From Frigoribacterium sp. VKM Ac-2836 (GTDB lineage Bacteria > Actinomycetota > Actinomycetes > Actinomycetales > Microbacteriaceae): a stretch of DNA of 64,000 bases. The DNA lies in the NCBI RefSeq assembly GCF_013248995.1, contig NZ_JABRPK010000004.1, forward strand, positions 62,001 through 126,000, read 5' to 3'. The stretch's first letter is position 1; every line of letters begins with the position of its first letter. The position numbers and the translations under genes were made by a program. Under the pieces are notes generated by a model. It was not told the origin of the DNA and ran no database searches. It saw nothing but the letters and a program-made list of their open reading frames with translations. This document shows, piece after piece, positions 27,608 to 35,252 of the stretch.

Positions 27608-27614
27608 CGGGGGC

Positions 27615-28214
27615 ATGGCCACGCGCGAGTCGTCCGACAAGAAGGCCGACTTGCTCGAGCGCGTCGTCGATCACGTGCTCGAGAACGGCATCGGCCAGCT
27701 CACGCTGCGCGCCCTCGCGACGGCGGTCGGCTCGAACAACCGCATGCTGCTGTACTACTTCGGCAGCCGGGAAGAGTTGGTCGCCGCGGCCCTGCACGGC
27801 GCCGAACGGCGGTTCCCGGGCATCGTCGGCGTCGTGGACCACCTGGCCGGGCCCGACCTGCCGCTCGACCGGCGCCTCCTGGCCGTCTGGCACACGGTGT
27901 CCGACCCCGTCAACCAGCCCTTCAACCGGCTGTTCTTCGAGGTGTTCGGCCTCGCGAGCTTCGACCGCGAGCGCTACGCCTCGCTGCTCGGCGACATCGG
28001 CACCGAGTGGGTGGGCCAGGTGGCGGCGGCTTACCGCGCCGAAGGCGTCGAGGAGGCGCGGGCCGAGTCGCTCGCGCACGAGACGGTGGCGCTCTGGCGC
28101 GGCTTCCAGGCCACGGTGCTCAGCGCCGGCTGGAGCGAGGCGGTCGACCGCGCGGCGGTCGATGCCACCGAGGCGCTCGTCGCTCGGGTCCGCGTCGCCG
28201 CGTCCGCCTCCTGA
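27615..28214 (+). CDS. TetR-family transcriptional regulator
   Basis: A 199-residue regulator. The N-terminal helix-turn-helix (about residues 10-55) shows [32 protein letters not shown], the standard TetR recognition helix with LYYYF-like ending. The C-terminal ligand domain is not assignable to a subclass. It lies divergent to the purine-import operon and 102 bp ahead of the flavin monooxygenase. That gene has an 18-bp palindrome at its start, the probable operator. No second copy of the palindrome was found in front of the ABC operon. Confidence 0.92.
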   Translation: MATRESSDKKADLLERVVDHVLENGIGQLTLRALATAVGSNNRMLLYYFGSREELVAAALHGAERRFPGIVGVVDHLAGPDLPLDRRLLAVWHTVSDPVNQPFNRLFFEVFGLASFDRERYASLLGDIGTEWVGQVAAAYRAEGVEEARAESLAHETVALWRGFQATVLSAGWSEAVDRAAVDATEALVARVRVAASAS

Positions 28215-28291
28215 CCGCCGAGGCGCATGCATCCGGACCCTGCGGCAGGTCCCCGCCCGTGTTAAGACCTTGTTTCGGGGCTGGACTCCCG

Positions 28292-28309
28292 GTGAACCGT
28301 CCGGTTCAC
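28292..28309. promoter_or_regulatory. Palindromic operator candidate at the LLM monooxygenase start
   Basis: GTGAACCG-TC-CGGTTCAC: two perfect 8-base arms with a 2-base centre. It ends 7 nt before ATG 28317 and overlaps a possible -10 (TTCACT 28305-28310). This is the typical size and placement of a TetR operator. Confidence 0.7.
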
Positions 28310-28316
28310 TGGCGGC

Positions 28317-29717
28317 ATGAAGCAGATCCGTCTCGGTGTGTTCGAAGTCGCCGGCCCCCAGGTCGGCGGCACCCTCAGCTGGTCCCACCCGCGCAGCGAC
28401 TCGCTCGGCTACCACGGGCTCGACCTGTGGATCGGCATGGCGAAGCTGCTCGACCGCGCCGGCTTCGACTTCCTCTTCTTCGCCGACGGCTTCGGCTACC
28501 CGTCGATCGACGGTGACCTGCCCGAGACCGCGGCCCGCGGCGGCATCAACTTCCCCGGCATGGACCCCGCCCTGCTGATCCCGACCCTGGCCCGCGAGAC
28601 CGAGCGCCTCGGCTTCGTCGTCACCTCGTCGACCGGGCTCGACCACCCCGTGCAGTCGGCTCGCCGCTTCGCCACGCTCGACCACCTGACCGGCGGCCGC
28701 ATCGGCTGGAACATCGTCACGGGCGCCTCGCAGAACACCGTCGCGGAGGTGTTCGGCCACGACGAGATGCGCGGTCACGACGCCCGCTACGACCAGGCGG
28801 ACGAGTACGTCGATCTCGCCATGACGCTCTGGGAGGGGTGCTGGGAGGACGGCGCCTTCCGTGGTGACGCCGAGGCGGGCGTCCTCGCCGACCGCGATCG
28901 CATCCACCGCGTCGAGTTCGCCGGCGAGCACTTCCGGTCGTCGGGCTACTTCACGGTCGCGCCGTCGCCGCAGCGGACGCCCGTCCTCTTCCAGGCCGGC
29001 ACGTCCGACCGGGGTCGCGCCTACGCCGCGCGCAACGCCGAGTGCGTCTTCGTCCAGGGGACGACGGTGCCCAAGACGGCCGCGAACGTCGCGGACATCC
29101 GCGCGAAGGCGGCTGCCCACGGTCGTGACCCCGAGTCGGTCAAGATCATGGTCGGCTTGACCGTCACGGTCGCCCCGACCCACGACGAGGCCGTCGCCCT
29201 GCGGAAGGAGTTCGACGACCTGCAGACCGACGAGGTCGTCGCCGTCCTCTACGCGGGCAACACCGGCATCGACCTGCTCTCGCTCGACCCCTCACGCGAC
29301 CTGACCCAACTGCAGGACGACGGGGGGCCCGCCGGTCAGATGGGGCAGAGCAACATCGACCGCTTCCTGCCGAAGGACGGCTCACCGGCCCCGACCGTGC
29401 GCGAGATCCTCGACGATCTGCGGGGCAAGGGCACCCGGGGGCTGCAGGTGGTCGGCGATCCCGTCGAGGTCGCGGACGAGCTCGAGCGCCTGGTCGACGA
29501 GACCGATCTCGACGGGTTCTTGCTCGAACCGATCTTCGGCACGGCCGACCTGGCGGACTTCGCCGAGCTCGTCGTGCCCGAACTGCGCCGCCGCGGCCGC
29601 ATGCCGGCCGAGCCCGCCACGGGCACCTTGCGCGAGCAGATGCTCGGTCGTCCCGGCCCGCACCTCTCGGCGGACCACCCGGGCGCACGCTTCGCGGTGG
29701 TGCCGACGACGGTCTGA
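28317..29717 (+). CDS. LLM-class FMN-dependent monooxygenase (NtaA/SnaA/DmoA type)
   Basis: A 466-residue flavin monooxygenase of the bacterial luciferase fold. Recognisable family stretches are LDRAGFDFLFFADGF, FVVTSSTGLDHPVQSARRFATLDHLTGGRIGWNIVTG, and SPQRTPVLFQAGTSDRGRAYAARNAE, which distinguish the NtaA/SnaA/DszA group from RutA and alkanesulfonate monooxygenases. These enzymes need a separate FMN reductase and oxidise amines, lactams or organosulfur compounds. It is the only catabolic gene on the plus strand of this locus and is probably controlled by the adjacent TetR protein. The substrate is unknown; an N-substituted heterocycle imported by the neighbouring ABC system is a guess. Confidence 0.9.
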   Translation: MKQIRLGVFEVAGPQVGGTLSWSHPRSDSLGYHGLDLWIGMAKLLDRAGFDFLFFADGFGYPSIDGDLPETAARGGINFPGMDPALLIPTLARETERLGFVVTSSTGLDHPVQSARRFATLDHLTGGRIGWNIVTGASQNTVAEVFGHDEMRGHDARYDQADEYVDLAMTLWEGCWEDGAFRGDAEAGVLADRDRIHRVEFAGEHFRSSGYFTVAPSPQRTPVLFQAGTSDRGRAYAARNAECVFVQGTTVPKTAANVADIRAKAAAHGRDPESVKIMVGLTVTVAPTHDEAVALRKEFDDLQTDEVVAVLYAGNTGIDLLSLDPSRDLTQLQDDGGPAGQMGQSNIDRFLPKDGSPAPTVREILDDLRGKGTRGLQVVGDPVEVADELERLVDETDLDGFLLEPIFGTADLADFAELVVPELRRRGRMPAEPATGTLREQMLGRPGPHLSADHPGARFAVVPTTV

Positions 29718-29739
29718 CACCGACGTCGCGACGGCGGGT

Positions 29740-29773
29740 GCGCCTCCTCGAGGGGGTGGCGCCCCGGAGGCGC
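29740..29773. terminator. Bidirectional terminator between LLM monooxygenase and HAD genes
   Basis: GCGCCTCC (29740-29747) pairs with GGAGGCGC (29766-29773); an inner GGGG/CCCC pair extends the stem. It lies between convergent genes. The arms are again the recurrent word. Confidence 0.65.
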
Positions 29774-29781
29774 GGCGGGGC

Positions 29782-30519
29782 TCAAGAGGCGCGGGTCGCC
29801 CAGGCGCGGATCGCCGGGTACAGCTCGGGCAGCGTCGGCGCCCGGTGCGTCGGGCGCGCGTCGGGGGCCGGGAAGCGTTCCACCAGCGCCGTCGGTGATC
29901 CCTGGGCCGCGGCCGGCTCGAGGTCGTTCGCCCAGATGTCGCCCACGCTGAGCAGTCGGTCGGGCCGGTCGTCGAGACCTGCGTCGGCCCGCAGTCGGTC
30001 GAGCACGGCGGGCAGCCCGGACGGCTTGCGCGCGTCGGTGACGATCGCGTCGACGCGATCGGCGAGGCCGAGGCGCTCGAGCGGCTGCACGACGCCGTGC
30101 TCGGGCGAGTTCGTGACGAGCACCACGTGCACGCCGTCGGGCAGGGAGCCGAGCAGCTCGGCGAGCCCCTCGGGGGCCGTGGTCTCGAGGCGGCCGTCCG
30201 CGAGAGCCGCACGGGCCCCGGCGTACGCGGCCGAGCGGGTGTCGTCGTCGATGCCGAGGGCCCGCGAGACCCGCTCGGCGACGACGTATCCGTCGGGGGA
30301 ACCGTCCGCGAGCGCGACCGCCTCGTCGACCCCGGTCGGCTCGTCGTCGAGCGGGCTGCCCACGAACCGGGCCAGCACGGCCTCGACCAGCCGGGGCGGG
30401 TGCCGTGGGTCGGTCTCCGCGAGCGCCTCGTCGAGGAGGCGCGCGTAGGTCAGCACGGGACCGTCACCGAGACAGACGGTCCCGTCGAAGTCGAGCACGA
30501 GGACGTGGGTGGTGGTCAT
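29782..30519 (-). CDS. HAD-superfamily hydrolase
   Basis: A 245-residue HAD phosphatase. Motif I DFDGTVCLGD is at residues 9-18 (catalytic DxD with Gly-Thr), motif II VLVTNSPEHG is mid-protein, and motif III/IV is DARKPSGLPAVLDRL then SVGDIWANDLEPAAAQG. A helical cap lies between motifs I and II. The start is ATG 30519 (MTTTHVLVLDFDG); the longer frame upstream lacks homology. Substrate unknown. The last codons contain ACCCGCGCC, next to the recurrent word. Confidence 0.88.
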   Translation of the reverse strand: MTTTHVLVLDFDGTVCLGDGPVLTYARLLDEALAETDPRHPPRLVEAVLARFVGSPLDDEPTGVDEAVALADGSPDGYVVAERVSRALGIDDDTRSAAYAGARAALADGRLETTAPEGLAELLGSLPDGVHVVLVTNSPEHGVVQPLERLGLADRVDAIVTDARKPSGLPAVLDRLRADAGLDDRPDRLLSVGDIWANDLEPAAAQGSPTALVERFPAPDARPTHRAPTLPELYPAIRAWATRAS

Positions 30520-30658
30520 CCGTCGATCCTGCCGCACGGGGCCGGAGTCGGCGAGGGGAGTCGTGGTGGCACGGGCCGGGACGGGGAATGCGCCGAAGAA
30601 TGCTGTGTGCCGTCTGTGCATTCCCTCCGCGCCGACGCGGGCGCGATAGAACGGGAAC

Positions 30659-31375
30659 ATGAGCAACGAGCAGGACACCACTCCCACCCCCGACGACCGC
30701 CCGCGTCCCGCGTACGGCGAGTACGCGCCGCAGACCGCCGGGCAGCAGCACGCACCCGATCAGGGCCAGCAGGCCGGTCAGACTGCCGGTCCGTCGGGCC
30801 CCGTTCCGGGGCAGGGAGGGCAACCGGGCGCACCCTACGGCCAGCCGGGTTACGGTCAGCCCGGGCCGCAGTCGACCCCGACGACGGGAACGCCCGGCCC
30901 CGGTGGCATCGGTGCCTTCGCCGGCGCGGGCTATCCGCAGGTCCTGGCCTCGTTCACGAAGTACGAGGACGCCCAGTCGGCCGTGGACCTGCTGTCCGAC
31001 GAGGGGTTCCCGGTCGAGAGCGTGTCGATCGTCGGCCACGACATCCGCACCGTCGAGAACGTCTCGGGTCGACTGACCTCGGGCAAGGCCGCCGGTCGCG
31101 GCGCCGGTGGGGGCGCCTGGTTCGGTCTGTTGTTGGGTCTGCTCTTCGGCATCTTCGCCCCGTCCGGTGCCTGGATCGGCGTGCTGCTCGTCGCCGTCGG
31201 CCTGGGTGCGCTGTGGGGGGCCCTGTGGGGCTTCGTCGGTCACAAGATGCTGCGAGGTCGTCGGGACTTCTCGTCGGTCCGCACCATGGAGGCCGGTCGG
31301 TACGAGGTGCTCGTCCGCGGTGAGCTCGCCGCCCGGGCGCACCAGACGCTGGCGCAGGGTCGCAAGGTCGCCTGA
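30659..31375 (+). CDS. General stress protein (YflT/GSP17M-like domain)
   Basis: This 238-residue protein starts with a Gln/Gly/Pro-rich disordered region (about 1-95; repeated GQPGYGQPG-like units). A ferredoxin-like YflT/GSP17M domain follows (about 97-160, VLASFTKYEDAQSAVDLLSDEGFPVESVSIVGHDIRTVENVSGRLT), then a Gly-rich membrane hairpin of two helices (GLLLGLLFGIF and VLLVAVGLGALWGALWGF) and a short cytoplasmic tail. Such proteins are stress-induced in actinobacteria; a molecular role is not known. GATAGA lies 8 nt before the ATG and may be a -10 for a near-leaderless transcript. Confidence 0.82.
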   Translation: MSNEQDTTPTPDDRPRPAYGEYAPQTAGQQHAPDQGQQAGQTAGPSGPVPGQGGQPGAPYGQPGYGQPGPQSTPTTGTPGPGGIGAFAGAGYPQVLASFTKYEDAQSAVDLLSDEGFPVESVSIVGHDIRTVENVSGRLTSGKAAGRGAGGGAWFGLLLGLLFGIFAPSGAWIGVLLVAVGLGALWGALWGFVGHKMLRGRRDFSSVRTMEAGRYEVLVRGELAARAHQTLAQGRKVA

Positions 31376-31409
31376 CCGTCGCCACCCGCGCCTCCTCGGT
31401 CCAACCGGC

Positions 31410-31442
31410 CCGCGCCCGCCTCGTCCACCGAGGCGGGCGCGG
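31410..31442 (+). terminator. Terminator after the general stress gene
   Basis: Perfect 14-base arms (31410-31423 and 31429-31442) with a TCCAC loop. The word GCGCCTCCT (31388-31396) lies between the stop codon and this hairpin. Confidence 0.85.
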
Positions 31443-31462
31443 TCGTGCGTCGGGTTCTGTGC

Positions 31463-31493
31463 TTGTCGTTGGGGCACCAATCATTGGTAGGCT
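31463..31493 (+). promoter_or_regulatory. Promoter with overlapping palindrome upstream of the ohrR operon
   Basis: TTGTCG (31463-31468), and the -10 TAGGCT (31488-31493) 7 nt before ATG 31501. The perfect 13-bp palindrome ACCAAT-C-ATTGGT (31476-31488) fills the spacer and touches the -10. This is a typical place for autorepression. Confidence 0.7.
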
Positions 31494-31500
31494 CACGATC

Positions 31501-31740
31501 ATGAGCGAACCCGGGCGGCACCACGACCACGGCAGCAGGTTCGGCGACCTGGTCGAGCGGATGAACGCCCGGCTGCGGCCCTACATCGGTGGTGCACAGC
31601 TCGGGCTGAAGAACGAGGCTCCGGCCGTGGCCCCGCAGCACGGCGGTGTCTGCCCCCTCTGCGGTGCACCGATGGACGAGCACGTCGTCGACCGGACGGG
31701 CGTCCGCACCATGGTGCACTGCCCGGTGCCTCGGGCGTGA
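31501..31740 (+). CDS. Small protein with Cys/His zinc-ribbon-like tail
   Basis: A 79-residue protein of unknown function. The C-terminal half has CPLCGAPMDEHVVDRTGVRTMVHCP, with three cysteines and two histidines able to form one zinc site. The N-terminal half (DLVERMNARLRPYIGGAQLG) looks like an amphipathic helix plus short strand. The leaderless-type ATG is set by the TAGGCT hexamer, and the stop overlaps the OhrR start as GTGA. Being first in an operon with a peroxide sensor, it might respond to or repair thiol oxidation; that is inference from position only. Confidence 0.7.
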   Translation: MSEPGRHHDHGSRFGDLVERMNARLRPYIGGAQLGLKNEAPAVAPQHGGVCPLCGAPMDEHVVDRTGVRTMVHCPVPRA

Positions 31741-32249
31741 GCGCCTCAGGTGCCCCGAGCGCGGGGGGTACGGCCGCCGTGGCCGTCGACCCGCTCGATC
31801 TCGAGAGTCAGATCTGCTTCGCTCTCTCCGTCGCGTCACGCAGCGTCGTGGCCGCCTATCGTCCGGTACTCGAACCGCTCGGTCTGACGCACCCGCAGTA
31901 CCTCGTCATGTTGGCTCTCTGGCAGCACGCCCCGCTCTCGGGCCGTGAGCTCAGTCGTCTGCTGCGGCTCGATCCGGGCACCCTCAGCCCTCTGCTGAAG
32001 CGACTCGACACCCAGGGGCTGGTGACCCGTCGACGGCGGGTCGACGACGAGCGGGCGTTGGCGATCGAGCTGACCCCGGCAGGGGTCGCGCTGAGGCGCG
32101 AGGCCGAGAGCATCCCGGGCCGCATGATGGCGCGGCTCGGGGTGCAGCACGACGAGCTCGTCGTGCTGCACCGCACGATGACCGCGTTGATCGTCGCGGC
32201 CGACGCCGAGGGCGAGGGCGACGCCGACGCCGAGGCCGAGGGCGACTGA
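31737..32249 (+). CDS. ohrR: OhrR-type MarR-family peroxide sensor
   Basis: A 170-residue winged-helix repressor. The N-terminal QICFALSVASRSVVAAYRPVLEPLGLTHPQYLVMLALW aligns with OhrR, including the reactive peroxidatic cysteine (Cys27 here) and its Tyr partners in the loop. The recognition helix GRELSRLLRLDPGTLSPLLKRLDTQGLVTRRR is standard MarR/OhrR. No other cysteine is visible, so it is of the one-Cys class. The C-terminus is an unusual Asp/Glu/Ala repeat (EGEGDADAEAEGD). No ohr peroxidase gene is adjacent, which is unusual; the palindrome upstream suggests it controls its own operon. Confidence 0.88.
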   Translation: MSASGAPSAGGTAAVAVDPLDLESQICFALSVASRSVVAAYRPVLEPLGLTHPQYLVMLALWQHAPLSGRELSRLLRLDPGTLSPLLKRLDTQGLVTRRRRVDDERALAIELTPAGVALRREAESIPGRMMARLGVQHDELVVLHRTMTALIVAADAEGEGDADAEAEGD

Positions 32250-32271
32250 CCGCGTCCGGGGCCGCCGCCCC

Positions 32272-32583
32272 TCAGCGGAGCGGTGCCGGCACGGTGGCCG
32301 ACCGCGACCACACGACGTCGACGGTCCGTCCGAGGACGCGGGTCGCGATCTCGCCGGCGAGCGCCTCCCGGAAGTGCGTCGCGGCCCGCTCGTCCGAGAC
32401 CACGACGTCGACCCGCAGACCGGCGAGCTCGTCGGTCACCAGGGCGGGGCCGTCGGCGAAACGGACGAGGTACTGGTGGTCTTTCACGGGGACGTTCTCG
32501 TAGTGGTCGCGGAGGCTCTTCTCGAGAAGGCGGACCGAGTGGATTCCGTCCTTCGGTTTCACGAGGGCGCTGAGCGAGATCAT
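32272..32583 (-). CDS. Hypothetical protein, about 103 residues
   Basis: Not recognised. The sequence begins MISLSALVKPKDGIHSVRLLEKSLRDHYENVPVKD, is mixed alpha/beta with no signal or membrane segment, and ends in VWSRSATVPAPLR. I prefer ATG 32583 with GGAG 9 nt upstream over GTG 32598. It is convergent with ohrR, with 22 bp between. It may be a small cytoplasmic stress or binding protein, but nothing in the sequence says so. Confidence 0.6.
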   Translation of the reverse strand: MISLSALVKPKDGIHSVRLLEKSLRDHYENVPVKDHQYLVRFADGPALVTDELAGLRVDVVVSDERAATHFREALAGEIATRVLGRTVDVVWSRSATVPAPLR

Positions 32584-32913
32584 GCGACGATGCTCCACCC
32601 CGGGGGCGACCGGAACGTGAACGGGACGTGACGGGCGTCTGTGCGATCACCGCGCCTCCTCGGTGTGTCCGCCGTGCGCGCCGCGCGCGCCGAGAGGGTG
32701 TGGCGCCGCGTCACGTCCCGGCCGGGTCGAGCCGAGCCGATCGCGACCGGCCAGGCGGCCCGCGTCGTACCAAATTCGACAAGGACGGGCCGACGCGCCG
32801 TCGGAGAGACGCCCGGGACGGCGTGTCGTCGTCGACGTGTCGCGAAGTGCACAGTGGCGGCATGCAGGGGGTGGCGGGCGGCGCGGGTCGGCGGCGTGCG
32901 CAGGAGGCGCGGG
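32584..32913. other. Intergenic, no gene seen
   Basis: About 330 bp between two minus-strand genes. It holds two copies of the recurrent word in opposite orientation (32652-32660 and 32902-32910), the second directly after the gntR stop, plus an AT-richer patch near 32772 (CCAAATTCG). No promoter or coding frame convinced me. Confidence 0.5.
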
Positions 32914-33648
32914 TCAGTGGGCGGGGGAGCCACCGGACTCGGCGACGAACTCGTCGACGGTCGTGTCGATGAGTCGCCACGAGCGGGAGAAGGCCGCGTC
33001 GGCGTCGCCGTCCCGGATGGCCAGCGCGAGGTCGAGGTGCAGTCCGGCCGCCGCCGGCGTGTACTCGGTGATGGTGAACCGGCGTTCTTCGGTCCGGGTG
33101 CGCAGCAGGGCCTCGACGGTCGAAGCGAAGTGACCGATCACGTCGTTGCCCGAGCCGCGCAGCACGGCGCTGTGGAACGCGACGTCGGCCTCGAGGTAGG
33201 CGCGCCCGTCGCCTGAGGCGGCCGCCGCGACCATCGTGCGGGCCGCGTCCTCGACGGCGGAGGCCTGATCGGGTGTGAAGGTCTGCGCGCTCAGCCGCGC
33301 CGCCACCGGCTCGAGACCGAGTCGCAGCTCGAGCAGCTCGCGCATCTGGACGAAGTATTCGGGGCTGCGCCCCCGCCAGAGGATGATCTGGGGATTCATG
33401 AGGTCCCACGACGTCCGGGGGAGCACCTGCGTGCCGATGCGTTGACGTGGCTCGACCATGCCGAGGGACTGCAGCACCCGCAGAGCCTCGCGCAGCACCG
33501 ATCGGGAGACGGAAAAGCGGAGGGCGAGATCGTCGAGGTTCAGGACGGAGCCCACCGGGAGTCTGCCGTCGACGATCTCGGTGCCGAGGACGTCGACCAC
33601 CCTGGCGTGGAGGCCGCGTTCTCGTGACGCTGCGAGACCGGAGGTCAT
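32914..33648 (-). CDS. GntR-family (FadR subfamily) regulator of gluconate genes
   Basis: A 244-residue regulator. The N-terminal winged helix (about 12-75: GRLPVGSVLNLDDLALRFSVSRSVLREALRVLQSLGMVEPR) is followed by an FCD ligand domain (about 95-225) with metal-type histidines in DVAFHSAVLRGSGN and a later LHLDLA. It is divergent from gntP/gntK, so control of gluconate uptake is likely. The ATG has AGGAG 8 nt upstream. The stop is directly followed by the recurrent word (TGACCCGCGCCTCCT). Confidence 0.9.
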   Translation of the reverse strand: MTSGLAASRERGLHARVVDVLGTEIVDGRLPVGSVLNLDDLALRFSVSRSVLREALRVLQSLGMVEPRQRIGTQVLPRTSWDLMNPQIILWRGRSPEYFVQMRELLELRLGLEPVAARLSAQTFTPDQASAVEDAARTMVAAAASGDGRAYLEADVAFHSAVLRGSGNDVIGHFASTVEALLRTRTEERRFTITEYTPAAAGLHLDLALAIRDGDADAAFSRSWRLIDTTVDEFVAESGGSPAH

Positions 33649-33703
33649 CGTCGACTCCTAGGGGAAGAGGGGGAACGGGCGAGGGTGGCGCGGTCGTGCC
33701 GAC

Positions 33704-33744
33704 TATGGCACACTCCATAAGTCTGATTATTCACACTAATCGGA
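33704..33744. promoter_or_regulatory. Two inverted repeats in the gntR/gntP divergent region
   Basis: TATGG-N6-CCATA (33704-33719) and TCTGATTA-N7-TAATCGGA (33722-33744; one mismatch) sit back to back in the only AT-rich patch between the genes. They are the likely operators for the GntR protein and overlap the divergent promoters. Confidence 0.6.
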
Positions 33745-33860
33745 TTCGTCCGTGAGACAAGACTGCCAGACTTCCGTCAGGCACCGTCGGGCGACAATTT
33801 CCGGGCTTCGGCCCATGACGAAGAGGTCGCAGGGACGCGTCCTCGGAAGGATGCGACCGG

Positions 33861-35252
33861 ATGCATCTCCTCGCTGCGGCCACCGCCGCCCCCACGCCCT
33901 CGGGCACCGATGCGCAGTTGATCATCGCGGCCCTCGCGGGCATCGTCGTGATCGTCGGCCTCATCACCTGGCTCAAGGTCCACCCCTTCCTCGCGCTGCT
34001 GCTCGGCGCCGTCGGGGTCGGCATCGGCGCGGGTCTCGCCCCCGGTGACGCCGTCACGAGCTTCGGCGCGGGCTTCGGCTCGACGATGACGAGCGTCGGC
34101 ATCCTCATCGGCCTGGGCGCCATGTTCGGCAAGCTGCTGAGCGATTCCGGCGGAGCCGACCGCATCGTCGACACCCTGATCTCGCGCTCCTCGCAGAAGG
34201 CGCTGCCCTGGGTGATGGCCCTGATCGGCGCGCTGATCGGCCTGCCGATGTTCTTCGAGGTCGGCCTCGTGCTGCTGATCCCCGTGATCGTGCTCGTCGC
34301 CCGCCGCTCTGGCCTGCCGCTCATGCGCATCGCGATCCCGGCGCTCGCCGGGCTCTCGGCGATGCACGCCCTCGTGCCTCCGCACCCCGGCCCGCTGCTC
34401 GCCGTCTCGACCGTCGGTGCCGACCTCGGCCTGACCCTCGGTCTCGGCGTGCTCGTGGCCATCCCCACCGTGATCGTCGCCGGCCCGCTGTTCTCGAAGC
34501 TCGCCGCGAAGTGGGCGCCCGTTCCGGTGCCCGACCTCTTCGTCTCGAAAGAGGAAGACGGCGGCGAAGGCTCTGCCCGCAGGCGCCCCAGCTTCGTGAA
34601 CGCCCTGGTCGGCATCCTGCTGCCCGTCGTGCTCATGCTCGCCCGGTCGATCCGCGAGGCGGCGCTGCCGACGGCCACGGGCACCTGGGTCGACCTGCTC
34701 GAGTTCCTCGGGACGCCCATGGTCGCGCTGACGGTGGCCGTGCTCTACGCGATGGTCTTCTACGCCCGGGCCGGGGGCATGGACAAGGCGGCCGTCTCGA
34801 AGACGCTCGGCTCGTCGCTGCCCGACGTCGCCGGCATCCTGCTGATCGTCGGGGCCGGTGGCGGGTTCAAGCAGGTGCTGATCGACACCGGCATCGGCAC
34901 GGTGATCGGCGATGCCGTCTCGGAGTCCGGCGTCAGCGTCCTGCTCGTCGCCTGGGTCGTCGCGGCCCTCGTGCGTGTCGCCACCGGTTCGGCCACCGTC
35001 GCCACGGTCACGGCCGCCGGGATCATGGCTCCGCTCGCCGCCGACATGTCGACCCCCGAGGCGTCGCTCCTGGTGCTCGCCATCGGTGCGGGCTCGGTCT
35101 TCCTGTCACACGTGAACGACGCCGGTTTCTGGCTCATCAAGGAGTACCTCGGCACCACCGTCGGTGAGAACGTCAAGACCTGGAGCCTGATGGAGTGCGT
35201 CCTCAGCCTCACGGCCCTGGCCGGGGTCATGCTCGCGAGCGTGTTCGTCTGA
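33861..35252 (+). CDS. gntP: Gluconate:H+ symporter, GntP family
   Basis: A 463-residue, roughly 12-helix transporter. The N-terminal half has LGAMFGKLLSDSGGADRIVDTLI, GLPMFFEVGLVLLIPVI and SAMHALVPPHPGPL, all hallmarks of GntP permeases. The C-terminal half has VRVATGSATVATVTAAGIMAPL, GSVFLSHVNDAGFWLIKEYL and a final hydrophobic helix. The ATG is preceded by GGAAGG. The stop overlaps the gluconokinase start, making a coupled uptake-phosphorylation pair controlled by the divergent GntR. Confidence 0.96.
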   Translation: MHLLAAATAAPTPSGTDAQLIIAALAGIVVIVGLITWLKVHPFLALLLGAVGVGIGAGLAPGDAVTSFGAGFGSTMTSVGILIGLGAMFGKLLSDSGGADRIVDTLISRSSQKALPWVMALIGALIGLPMFFEVGLVLLIPVIVLVARRSGLPLMRIAIPALAGLSAMHALVPPHPGPLLAVSTVGADLGLTLGLGVLVAIPTVIVAGPLFSKLAAKWAPVPVPDLFVSKEEDGGEGSARRRPSFVNALVGILLPVVLMLARSIREAALPTATGTWVDLLEFLGTPMVALTVAVLYAMVFYARAGGMDKAAVSKTLGSSLPDVAGILLIVGAGGGFKQVLIDTGIGTVIGDAVSESGVSVLLVAWVVAALVRVATGSATVATVTAAGIMAPLAADMSTPEASLLVLAIGAGSVFLSHVNDAGFWLIKEYLGTTVGENVKTWSLMECVLSLTALAGVMLASVFV

